NCBI GenBank assembly: GCA_002395225.1
Contig: DGWH01000044.1
Location: 19,243-26,996 of the forward strand
Source: Christensenella sp. UBA4263
Lineage (GTDB): Bacteria; Bacillota; Clostridia; Christensenellales; Aristaeellaceae
Direction of reading: 5' to 3'
DNA: 7,754 nt
Part shown: positions 1 through 5,846 of the stretch, in pieces
Layout of the letters: each line of letters begins with the position of its first letter
Numbering within the stretch: the stretch's first letter is position 1
Translations under genes and position numbers: made by a program
The notes under the pieces: model-generated
What the model was told of the DNA's origin: nothing
The model's database searches: none
What the model saw: the letters and a program-made list of their open reading frames with translations, nothing else

Positions 1-3
1 CCC

Positions 4-546
4 TCAGGTACGGGCCGTGTATTCCTCCCATGTCATGACATTGGCCTGACAGGACCCCATCACCAGCAGCGCCGCTTCATGCAACTGCGGTGTCACGCCG
101 GCGCATGCATCTGAAATGACCGTCATCGGGACTTCCGGAAACAGCGCTTTCAGGATCTGGAAATTGGCACTGACACAGATATCCGTGCAGAATCCGCACA
201 GCACAATCTCCTCCATGTTATCAAGGTCAAAACGCTTCCAGTCCGGATAGCCAAACTGCCCTTTCTCGCAGATAACCGGAGTTGCCTTTTCGGGGAGCAC
301 TTCAGGGCAAATCTGCCATCCGGAGGTGTCCCTGATACAGTGCGGGACCGGGAGTTTCCGTCCCTCCTGCGTCTCAAGGTAATTTGCATGGTGCGTGTCC
401 ATCGTGTAAATGAGCTGGCACTGATGATCCTCCGCATAGCTGACCAGTTCTCGAACGACCGGGAGCGCCTTTATGGCGTCATCGTTTTTCAGTGCTCCCC
501 TGGTGAAATCTTCCTGTGCATCAATAACGATGAATGTTTTGTTCAT
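4..546 (-). CDS. Nicotinamidase-like isochorismatase-family cysteine hydrolase
   Basis: A complete 180-residue protein of the isochorismatase/nicotinamidase fold, a normal length for the family. The catalytic triad is visible: Asp9 in IVIDAQEDF, Lys95 in CEKGQFG and the nucleophile Cys124 in CGFCTDICVSAN. Asp50 and His52 (MDTHH) and His69 (VPHC) match the metal site of nicotinamidases, so hydrolysis of nicotinamide to nicotinate and ammonia in the cytoplasm (NAD salvage) is the best guess. Other amide or isochorismate substrates cannot be excluded, so no symbol is given. There is no signal peptide. The ATG at 546 is preceded by GGAGGA at 552-557, six bases away, which fixes the start. The gene follows the nucleotidyltransferase on the same strand after 67 bases. 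I see no separate promoter in that gap, so co-transcription is likely. Confidence 0.9.
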   Translation of the reverse strand: MNKTFIVIDAQEDFTRGALKNDDAIKALPVVRELVSYAEDHQCQLIYTMDTHHANYLETQEGRKLPVPHCIRDTSGWQICPEVLPEKATPVICEKGQFGYPDWKRFDLDNMEEIVLCGFCTDICVSANFQILKALFPEVPMTVISDACAGVTPQLHEAALLVMGSCQANVMTWEEYTART

Positions 547-569
547 AGTTGTCCTCCGTTTTAACAGAA

Positions 570-600
570 ATCAGCCACACAGGCGTGCCATGCAGCTGAT
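570..600 (-). other. Intercistronic hairpin between nucleotidyltransferase and hydrolase genes
   Basis: On the minus strand ATCAGC (600-595) pairs with GCTGAT (575-570), and a smaller CAC/GTG helix can form inside the loop. A run of seven T lies before the hairpin, not after it, and only TTTCTGTT follows. It is therefore a poor intrinsic terminator. It may be an attenuator, an RNA-processing or stability element, or chance. Confidence 0.3.
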
Positions 601-613
601 AAAAAAATGTCGT

Positions 614-1975
614 TTATGCGGCTTTATCCAGGCTCTCCTGGGTTTTATCGGCATTCTCATTCCAGAAGGCTGCCTGAGTAGCCAGTTCGCTGTTTGTCAG
701 TGCCTTCATGTTAAGCAGTGCCAGCGCATCCTCATAATACTCTGACTCCTGCACCGCACTTTTCAGGAACCGGGAGGAGATTTTCTCCATATCATGTGCA
801 AGGACAGAAATTCCTTCGAGTCTTTCCCGCATCTGCGCACTGATCTGAAAGGTCATTTCCTGCTCATCGAGCACGCCGCTCAGGGCTGTCAGATAGGCAG
901 AGCGCTGTGCACGGCGGTCAATTTCCGGCTGAATAAACGTCAGTAGAATCAGCGTATCAGAAATCTTCCGGCCTTTTTCATTATGCAGGTCATCCATGTA
1001 TGCGGTTGCCTTGTCAAGATAGTTCAGATAATCTGCATCATTGACAAGACGGATCAGTGACGGAAAAACGGTATCCAGCAGCCCATAATCGGCAAGATTG
1101 CGCCAGGACTTTGACGCATAGCCGGCTTCCATCATTTTGTTGATATTATTGGAAATATCTGCCTGTCTCATCCGGTTCACGACAGCAACGCCATACTTCC
1201 GGATGGCACGATCCAGACTGTCAGATAATTCATAACCAAAACGCGACTTGAAACGAAGCGCCCGAATCAGTTTTCTGCCATCCTGATTGACGGCATTTGC
1301 TGCAGGAACGATGGTATCAATCACATGCTCACGAATGGCATACAATCCGCCATGGAAATCCACCAGATCTCCATTGGTCAAATCATAATAAATGGCATTC
1401 ATCGTCAGATCTCTCTGGAAGGAATCCAGCAGTACAGAATCATTGCCGGTTGCGGTGGGATCAAACTCCGGCATGCCCGCCAGGCCGTAAAAGGCTAAAG
1501 AGGGCGTCTGATAGGACGCAAGATCCACCTCTTCATCCGGAAAACGGACACGCCCGAATGTCATGCCTCCTGGAAAATGGAGGTACAGATCATCACCGAA
1601 AATCTCACGCTGCTGCTCAATAGTCGCATTTGTCGCAATATCCACGTCATTGCTTTCCGTGCCCATGATATAATCTCGGATACATCCGCCGATCGCATAG
1701 GCCTCATAGCCGTGTTCGATCAGTTTTCGGCCTACCTCAAGGCTGTTTGGTGTAAGCGCCTCCTCGGTGATTCCATGAAGCGACCTGGGAATGCGCAGCT
1801 CGGCATAACCATTTTCCTGCACCAGCTTATAATTCTCATCGATCATGCGATTGATCGCATCATTGTCGAAGAAACTGGTGTGTGTCGCTGTTTCCTCGGC
1901 CAACACGCCAAACGTTCCCAGTGACAGTACGATCATCACAAGAAGGACATGCCACACATTTATCCTTGTTCTCAT
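614..1975 (-). CDS. CCA-adding/poly(A) polymerase-family nucleotidyltransferase with N-terminal signal peptide
   Basis: A 453-residue member of the class II tRNA nucleotidyltransferase/poly(A) polymerase family. The catalytic head is clear: GGCIRD at 96-101, the metal-binding Asp110 and Asp112 in NDVDIATNA, RDLTMNAI at 188-195, VDFHGG at 205-210 and the neck helix RALRFKSRFG at 238-247. Normal enzymes add CCA to tRNA 3' ends, or oligo(A) to RNA, in the cytoplasm. Two things do not fit. Residues 1-26 form a textbook Sec signal peptide (Arg2 and Arg4, hydrophobic 10-19, cleavage after VLA before EE). The EDxxR base-recognition motif reads QDGRK (231-235). The ATG at 1975 has AAAGGA at 1984-1989, eight bases upstream; the next internal Met (44) has no visible ribosome site, so the signal-bearing start is favoured. 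Family assignment is sure; substrate and location are not. Confidence 0.85.
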   Translation of the reverse strand: MRTRINVWHVLLVMIVLSLGTFGVLAEETATHTSFFDNDAINRMIDENYKLVQENGYAELRIPRSLHGITEEALTPNSLEVGRKLIEHGYEAYAIGGCIRDYIMGTESNDVDIATNATIEQQREIFGDDLYLHFPGGMTFGRVRFPDEEVDLASYQTPSLAFYGLAGMPEFDPTATGNDSVLLDSFQRDLTMNAIYYDLTNGDLVDFHGGLYAIREHVIDTIVPAANAVNQDGRKLIRALRFKSRFGYELSDSLDRAIRKYGVAVVNRMRQADISNNINKMMEAGYASKSWRNLADYGLLDTVFPSLIRLVNDADYLNYLDKATAYMDDLHNEKGRKISDTLILLTFIQPEIDRRAQRSAYLTALSGVLDEQEMTFQISAQMRERLEGISVLAHDMEKISSRFLKSAVQESEYYEDALALLNMKALTNSELATQAAFWNENADKTQESLDKAA

Positions 1976-1992
1976 TCTGGTAATCCTTTCTA

Positions 1993-2027
1993 TGACCTAT
2001 AAATTGCTTGTTGCATTGACTATAAAT
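1993..2027. repeat. Direct repeat in the 5' leader of the nucleotidyltransferase gene
   Basis: TGACCTATAAAT (1993-2004) and TGACTATAAAT (2017-2027) are near-identical direct repeats, 24 bases apart start to start. They lie in the roughly 64-base untranslated leader between the predicted transcription start (near 2039) and the ATG at 1975. The spacing is close to two or two and a half helical turns, so a protein site is possible; chance in AT-rich DNA is also possible. Confidence 0.3.
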
Positions 2028-2045
2028 CAGACTTGGCCGCATCAG

Positions 2046-2074
2046 ATTATATTGTGAAAACCCCGGCTCGTCAA
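2046..2074 (-). promoter_or_regulatory. Sigma-A-type promoter for the nucleotidyltransferase gene
   Basis: On the minus strand TTGACG (2074-2069) and a perfect TATAAT (2051-2046) are separated by exactly 17 bases. Transcription would start near 2039 and give a leader of about 64 bases before the ATG at 1975. Five of six -35 bases and all -10 bases match consensus, so constitutive expression of fair strength is expected. Confidence 0.75.
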
Positions 2075-2096
2075 CTTGATAGTAAATTCTATTCTT

Positions 2097-2125
2097 CCTG
2101 AAAATCACTGAAAAATCACTTCAGG
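2097..2125. repeat. Direct repeat inside a dyad between the divergent promoters
   Basis: TGAAAATCAC (2099-2108) is followed at once by TGAAAAATCAC (2109-2119). The pair is enclosed by the inverted arms CCTGAA (2097-2102) and TTCAGG (2120-2125). The element sits upstream of both divergent promoters, 23 bases from the minus-strand -35 and 42 bases before the plus-strand -10. It is a candidate site for a shared regulator, but no regulator gene is in the window. Confidence 0.35.
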
Positions 2126-2166
2126 TATGATTTCGAAAAAAACCAGTATCTGTTTGCTGAAACCTG

Positions 2167-2175
2167 TGTTATAAT
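2167..2175 (+). promoter_or_regulatory. Extended -10 promoter for the small membrane protein gene
   Basis: TGTTATAAT is a perfect extended -10 element (TGn followed by TATAAT). I find no good -35 at 16-18 bases upstream, which is usual for extended -10 promoters. Transcription would start near 2182, leaving a leader of about 24 bases with GGGAGGA at 2193-2199 ahead of the ATG at 2206. Confidence 0.65.
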
Positions 2176-2205
2176 ATCCCCATCACTGTTTTGGGAGGAT
2201 TAGAA

Positions 2206-2331
2206 ATGGCAAGTAAAAAATACCTTGAACGTCAGGAACGCAAAAAGAATGTTGTACGCATTGTCGCCATCGTGATTGCTGTGGCACTGCTCCTTTCGAC
2301 ATTCCTGGTGTTCTTCGCTGGTCTGCGCTGA
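2206..2331 (+). CDS. Small single-pass membrane protein, 41 residues, unknown function
   Basis: A 41-residue protein. The N-terminal 18 residues are strongly basic and polar (MASKKYLERQERKKNVVR), followed by one hydrophobic helix at about 19-38 and a short end AGLR. By the positive-inside rule the N-terminus should be cytoplasmic with almost nothing outside; there is no signal-peptidase site. The case that it is real: GGGAGGA seven bases or so before the ATG, an extended -10 promoter just upstream, and a perfect 17-bp-stem terminator 19 bases after the stop, so it is a complete one-gene transcription unit. I do not recognise the family; its plan (charged head plus one helix) is like small Firmicutes membrane proteins such as DUF4044, but I cannot claim membership. 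It is divergent from the nucleotidyltransferase gene. Confidence 0.7.
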   Translation: MASKKYLERQERKKNVVRIVAIVIAVALLLSTFLVFFAGLR

Positions 2332-2350
2332 GAGTGAAAAAGTTTATATA

Positions 2351-2394
2351 CAGCAAGGCAGGATTCCTGAAGCGGAATCCTGCCTTGCTGTTTT
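2351..2394 (+). terminator. Strong intrinsic terminator of the small membrane protein gene
   Basis: A perfect 17-bp stem pairs 2351-2367 (starting CAGCAAGGCAGG) with 2374-2390, with a six-base loop TGAAGC, followed by TTTT at 2391-2394. The T-run is short but the stem is unusually long. There is no adjacent T-run on the minus strand, so it acts on plus-strand transcripts. Confidence 0.85.
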
Positions 2395-2479
2395 GGGCAT
2401 TGTATGGCCAGATTCTCTTTTGCGAAATTCGGATTTGACAATCCGTCAATATATGCAGGACCGCTCCGACTCTGCCCCA

Positions 2480-2506
2480 GCCCGGCAGCTGCCCGGAGGT
2501 GCCCGG
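2480..2506. repeat. Three GCCCGG copies at helical spacing
   Basis: GCCCGG occurs at 2480-2485, 2491-2496 and 2501-2506, with start-to-start spacing of 11 and 10 bases, i.e. on one face of the helix. The perfect 10-base palindrome GGCAGCTGCC (2484-2493) bridges the first two copies. It is GC-rich within AT-rich surroundings. It may be a protein-binding site upstream of the TRAP promoter; no function is established. Confidence 0.35.
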
Positions 2507-2514
2507 ACCTGATT

Positions 2515-2530
2515 GGTTCATAAATGAACC
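2515..2530. promoter_or_regulatory. Candidate operator dyad upstream of the TRAP promoter
   Basis: GGTTCATAAATGAACC has two perfect 7-base arms around a two-base centre, too tight for an RNA hairpin but typical of a site for a dimeric DNA-binding protein. It ends 87 bases before the -35 at 2618, a position that would suit an activator better than a simple repressor. Confidence 0.4.
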
Positions 2531-2617
2531 TGCCATCATCCAATTATGCGGTTTTGGTCATTATCAGCGCAATTAACGACGATATCTTCAAAAAAATGAA
2601 TTTTAGCAAATATGGTA

Positions 2618-2646
2618 TTGCATATTCAATTGATTTCTATTATACT
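2618..2646 (+). promoter_or_regulatory. Promoter of the TRAP transporter operon
   Basis: TTGCAT (2618-2623) and TATACT (2641-2646) are spaced by exactly 17 bases. The -35 is weak (only TTG matches), which fits an activated promoter. Transcription would start near 2653, giving a leader of about 22 bases with GGAGGA at 2664-2669. Confidence 0.55.
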
Positions 2647-2674
2647 GTTTTCAATTCAAGAATGGAGGAATGTA

Positions 2675-3628
2675 ATGATGAAAAAATTCGCATCTGTTCT
2701 TCTGGCAATGGTTCTTCTCTTTTCTTTTGCCGTCGCAATGGCTGACCTGACCTTTACGACCGGCGGCACCGCAGGCACCTATTATGCCTACGGCACTGTG
2801 TTGGCTCAGTACATTACCGCTAATTCCGATGTTGCCGTAACCGCCATCGCCGGCAATGGCAGCGCCTCCAATATCGATCTTCTGGATCTGGGCGACGCAC
2901 AGCTGGCACTGGTCCAGAACGACGTGGCCAACTACGCCTACAACGGCATTCGCTTTGAACAGTATGAAGGTGCACCGGTTGACACCTTTACCGCTCTGGC
3001 TGCTCTCTATGATGAGACAGTTCAGCTGATCACCTGCACCCCGGATATCAAGAGCGTTGCGGACCTCAAGGGAAAGAACGTTTCCGTTGGTTCCTCCGGT
3101 TCAGGCACCTACTTCAACGCCCTCGATTTCCTGGCTGCCTATGACATGACGATTGAGGATATCAACCCGCAGTACCTGTCCTTCGGTGATTCCGCAGAAT
3201 CCCTCAAGGACGGCAAAATTGATGCCGCGTTCGTCGTTGCCGGTGCCCCGACTCCGGCCGTTGTCGACCTGTGCACCACCAAAGGCGCCTATCTGATCAG
3301 CCTCGACGATGAACACGTGGCTGCCCTGCAGAAAATCAGTTCCGCCTATGGCAAGAGCATCATTCCTGCCGGTACCTATGACGGCATCAATGAGGATGTT
3401 GTCACCGTCGGTGTCAAGGCCACCATCATTGCCAACGGCGATGTGACCGAGGACCAGGCGTACACCATCGTATCCACGATTTTCGAAAACAAAGACGCAA
3501 TTCTTTCAGCCCACGCCAAAGCAGCCGAGCTTGATTTCGAATATGCAAGCGTCTGCGGTCTGCCCTATCATCCTGGTGCTGCAAAATACTTTGCTGAAAA
3601 AGGATATACTGTAGAAACCGCCAAATAA
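2675..3628 (+). CDS. TRAP transporter solute receptor, TAXI family
   Basis: A 317-residue extracytoplasmic binding protein. Residues 1-23 are a Sec signal peptide (MMKK, a long hydrophobic core, cleavage after AMA before DLTF). The mature protein starts with the TAXI hallmark FTTGGTAGTYYAYG and continues with the family pattern AGNGSASNIDLL, ALVQNDVANYAYNG, the hinge strand DLKGKNVSVGSSGSGTYFNA and DGKIDAAFVVAGAPTPAV. Its job is to capture an organic anion (dicarboxylate, glutamate and others are known for TAXI proteins; the ligand here cannot be read) and deliver it to the permease encoded 113 bases downstream. There is no lipobox cysteine, so it is not a lipoprotein, unusual for a receptor in a one-membrane cell. 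Two adjacent ATGs (2675, 2678) lie five and eight bases after GGAGGA; either could be used. Confidence 0.93.
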   Translation: MMKKFASVLLAMVLLFSFAVAMADLTFTTGGTAGTYYAYGTVLAQYITANSDVAVTAIAGNGSASNIDLLDLGDAQLALVQNDVANYAYNGIRFEQYEGAPVDTFTALAALYDETVQLITCTPDIKSVADLKGKNVSVGSSGSGTYFNALDFLAAYDMTIEDINPQYLSFGDSAESLKDGKIDAAFVVAGAPTPAVVDLCTTKGAYLISLDDEHVAALQKISSAYGKSIIPAGTYDGINEDVVTVGVKATIIANGDVTEDQAYTIVSTIFENKDAILSAHAKAAELDFEYASVCGLPYHPGAAKYFAEKGYTVETAK

Positions 3629-3651
3629 GAAATGATCCTGGAACTTAAACT

Positions 3652-3676
3652 GGGGCTGCTCATGGCAGCCCCTTTA
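3652..3676 (+). terminator. Intercistronic hairpin, possible attenuator
   Basis: GGGGCTGC (3652-3659) pairs with GCAGCCCC (3665-3672) around a five-base loop, then TTTA. The T-run is short, so partial termination or 3'-end protection of the receptor message is more likely than full stop. This would let the receptor be made in excess over the membrane subunit, as is common in binding-protein transporters. Confidence 0.5.
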
Positions 3677-3685
3677 TGGATTCTG

Positions 3686-3704
3686 TTCCTGTTCCGAACA
3701 GGAA
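3686..3704. promoter_or_regulatory. Perfect 19-base dyad between receptor and permease genes
   Basis: TTCCTGTTC, one central C, then GAACAGGAA: two perfect 9-base arms. With a one-base centre it reads better as a DNA operator than as an RNA hairpin, although an RNA form with five or six pairs is possible. It ends 34 bases before the permease start, and no promoter is obvious beside it. Confidence 0.45.
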
Positions 3705-3741
3705 TGACGCCTAACGTGCCCTGAAAGATTGGAGACAGATG

Positions 3742-5766
3742 ATGAACAAAGACAACATAACGCCAAAAACACCCGAACTTGAAAATACCGCCGCTGCAGA
3801 CGTGGAAGCGGTCATGAAAAAGTTCGATCGTGAAAGCAACATGCGGATCTGGACCGGTGTTCCCAAGCATGTTCTGACCATCGTCCTGTCCTGCTTTTCA
3901 CTATTCTGCATCTATGTGACGCTATTTGCCAACATGCTTGAGCAGGCCAGAATGACCAGCTTCCTGGGACTGGTGATTGTCATGGGATATCTGCTTTATC
4001 CGGTGAAGAAAACGCATGTCCGGGAAAACTACATTCCCTGGTACGATATCCTGCTGATGGTCCTGGGCGCCGGCGCCTTTTTCTACTTTGCCTTTAACGC
4101 CCATACCATTCTCAATATGCGCCTTGCTGTCCGTATGCGGGATATCAAATATACGATCATCGGCATTATCGGCATTGTCGCGCTGATCGAGCTCTGCCGC
4201 CGGTGCGTCGGCCTGCCGATTCTCGTTGTTGCCGGCGGTTTCATCGCCTACACCTTCATTTCCACCAATTATGCCAATCCCCTGCCCCGTGTGGTCTCTG
4301 AGATCTTTTACGGGGATAACGGAATCATGTCGACACCGATCAATGTATGTTCAAAGTACATCGTTGTCTTCATTATCTTCGGTGCGTTTCTTGAGCGAAG
4401 CGGTGTATCCGGATTCTTCATCAACCTGGCCAATGCCATTACCGGACAGTTTGCCGGCGGACCTGCGAAAGTCGCCGTCATCTCCTCCGCGCTTTGCGGC
4501 ATGGTTTCCGGTTCATCCGTCGGAAATACCGTCACCACCGGTTCCATGACCATCCCCATGATGAAGAAAACCGGCTACCGGCCTGAATTTGCCGGCGCGG
4601 TAGAGGCGGCAGCCTCTACCGGCGGACAGATCATGCCGCCCATCATGGGCGCTGCGGCTTTCCTGATGGCCGATTACCTGGGCGTTTCCTACTCAAACAT
4701 TATCATCAAGGCCATCCTCCCTGCGGTTCTCTATTTCATGGGCATCTTTATCGCCGTCCATCTGGAGGCAAAGCGCCTGCATCTCAAGGGGATTCCCCGG
4801 GAAGAACTCCCCAGATTCCGTGATCTGATTCAGGATGTCTACCTTCTTCTGCCCCTGGTGGTTCTGATTTATCTGGTCTGTTCCAACACCAGAACCATGC
4901 AGTTCTCCGCAGCCGTATCCATCCTCGTTGCTATTCTTGTGGGCATTCTCGGAAATGTCCTTGCCTATTTCCGTCTGAAAGATCAGCATCGGCAGGGCAG
5001 CTTCTTCAGTGCCCTGATTGGCCGAAACGGCGGCTTCAGCTTTAACAGCATTCTCGGTTCCCTTGAGGCCGGCGGCCGTTCCTGCGTGACCGTGGCTGTT
5101 GCCTGCGGTGTCGCCGGCATCATCTGCGGCTGCATCACACTGACTGGTCTAGCCAGCAAGATGATTGCTGCCGTTGTTGCCGTATCCGGTTCCTCCTCGA
5201 TCCTGGCACTTCTTCTGACCATGGTCTGCTGCATCATCCTGGGCATGGGCCTTCCGACCACTGCCACGTACTGCATCATGGCCAGTACCTGCGCCCCCAT
5301 TCTGATTCAGATGGGCATCCCCAAAATCGCCGCGCATTTCTTCGTTTTCTATTTCGGCATCGTGGCGGATATCACGCCGCCGGTTGCCCTGGCCGCCTAT
5401 GCCGGTGCAGCCATTGCAAAGGCCAAGCCGATGCAAACCGGTATTGTGGCCACAAGGCTGGCCATTGGTGCCTTCATTATCCCCTTTGTATTTGCCTATA
5501 GTCCCAGTCTGCTTCTGATTGATACGGTCTGGACCGAGGTCGTTCTCCTGACCATCACCGCCGTCATCGGCATATTCGGCGTGGCAGCCGGTCTTTCCGG
5601 TTACCTGTACGGTGAAATGAATCCCTTCGAACGGATTCTCACAACGGTCGGCGGTCTGATGCTCATCATTCCCGGCGTCATGACAGACGTCATCGGCATC
5701 GCGCTTGTTGCCGTCGTCTTTGTCTGGCAGTACTTCCGTCACAGGAACAAGCCCGTATCCGCGTAA
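3742..5766 (+). CDS. TRAP transporter permease, fused small (DctQ-like) and large (DctM-like) subunits
   Basis: A 674-residue integral membrane protein of the fused TAXI-TRAP type. A polar cytoplasmic head (1-40) leads into four hydrophobic segments (about 45-64, 73-88, 102-119, 137-152), the small-subunit part. The large-subunit part follows with its signatures: MVSGSSVGNTVTTGSMTIP (about 254-272), EAAASTGGQIMPPIMGAAAF (288-307), GMGLPTTATYCIMA (501-514) and FGIVADITPPVALAAYAG (538-555). The GSS/GNTVTTG and GLPTTAT hairpin loops are the two-fold related pair expected in this ion-coupled transporter superfamily. It imports the solute handed over by the TAXI receptor, driven by sodium or proton gradient (not decidable here). 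GGAGA at 3731-3735 is six bases before the ATG at 3742 and only three before the ATG at 3739, so 3742 is chosen. It ends just before a strong terminator. Confidence 0.93.
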   Translation: MNKDNITPKTPELENTAAADVEAVMKKFDRESNMRIWTGVPKHVLTIVLSCFSLFCIYVTLFANMLEQARMTSFLGLVIVMGYLLYPVKKTHVRENYIPWYDILLMVLGAGAFFYFAFNAHTILNMRLAVRMRDIKYTIIGIIGIVALIELCRRCVGLPILVVAGGFIAYTFISTNYANPLPRVVSEIFYGDNGIMSTPINVCSKYIVVFIIFGAFLERSGVSGFFINLANAITGQFAGGPAKVAVISSALCGMVSGSSVGNTVTTGSMTIPMMKKTGYRPEFAGAVEAAASTGGQIMPPIMGAAAFLMADYLGVSYSNIIIKAILPAVLYFMGIFIAVHLEAKRLHLKGIPREELPRFRDLIQDVYLLLPLVVLIYLVCSNTRTMQFSAAVSILVAILVGILGNVLAYFRLKDQHRQGSFFSALIGRNGGFSFNSILGSLEAGGRSCVTVAVACGVAGIICGCITLTGLASKMIAAVVAVSGSSSILALLLTMVCCIILGMGLPTTATYCIMASTCAPILIQMGIPKIAAHFFVFYFGIVADITPPVALAAYAGAAIAKAKPMQTGIVATRLAIGAFIIPFVFAYSPSLLLIDTVWTEVVLLTITAVIGIFGVAAGLSGYLYGEMNPFERILTTVGGLMLIIPGVMTDVIGIALVAVVFVWQYFRHRNKPVSA

Positions 5767-5795
5767 GACGGGAATTAACTTGAATTTCCAAAAAG

Positions 5796-5838
5796 AAATT
5801 GATGGCATCTGATCGCAAATCAGATGCCATCAATTTTT
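5796..5838. terminator. Bidirectional intrinsic terminator between convergent genes
   Basis: A perfect 18-bp stem pairs 5796-5813 with 5819-5836 around the loop CGCAA. On the plus strand T-rich sequence follows (TTTTTCTTTTG), ending the TRAP operon; on the minus strand TTTCTTTTTGG follows, ending the transposase transcript. It lies 29 bases after the permease stop and 8 bases beyond the transposase stop. Confidence 0.9.
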
Positions 5839-5846
5839 CTTTTGTT

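Larger units (their letters stand above)
2395..2617. other. Non-coding stretch with several short symmetric elements
   Basis: No gene is supported here; the open frames that cross it lack ribosome sites and family features. It holds two overlapping, mutually exclusive small hairpins (CGGATT/AATCCG at 2430-2445 and TTGAC/GTCAA at 2435-2449), three GCCCGG copies at 2480-2506, and a tight dyad at 2515-2530. It separates the terminator of the small gene from the promoter of the TRAP operon and probably holds upstream regulatory sites of that operon. Confidence 0.5.

Noticed and set aside
1845..1860. Dyad ATGCGATTGATCGCAT
   Set aside because: It lies inside the coding region of the nucleotidyltransferase and encodes ordinary residues (INRM stretch); likely coincidental.
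1297..1924. Plus-strand open frames of 108 and 115 codons
   Set aside because: Antisense to conserved catalytic motifs of the nucleotidyltransferase, without ribosome sites or promoters.
2435..2463. Promoter starting from the perfect TTGACA at 2435
   Set aside because: The sequence 16-18 bases downstream is GC-rich and has no -10 element.
2183..2543. Two overlapping minus-strand open frames (118 and 103 codons)
   Set aside because: They cross the small membrane protein gene and its terminator, overlap one another in different frames and have no recognisable features.
2524..2745. 73-codon plus-strand frame starting within the dyad region
   Set aside because: No ribosome site; it runs through the TRAP promoter and into the receptor gene in another frame.
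5149..5808. 219-codon open frame on the minus strand inside the permease gene
   Set aside because: It lies antisense to conserved transporter motifs, has a low-complexity D/G/N/H-rich composition, no ribosome site and crosses the terminator stem; it is a codon-bias shadow.
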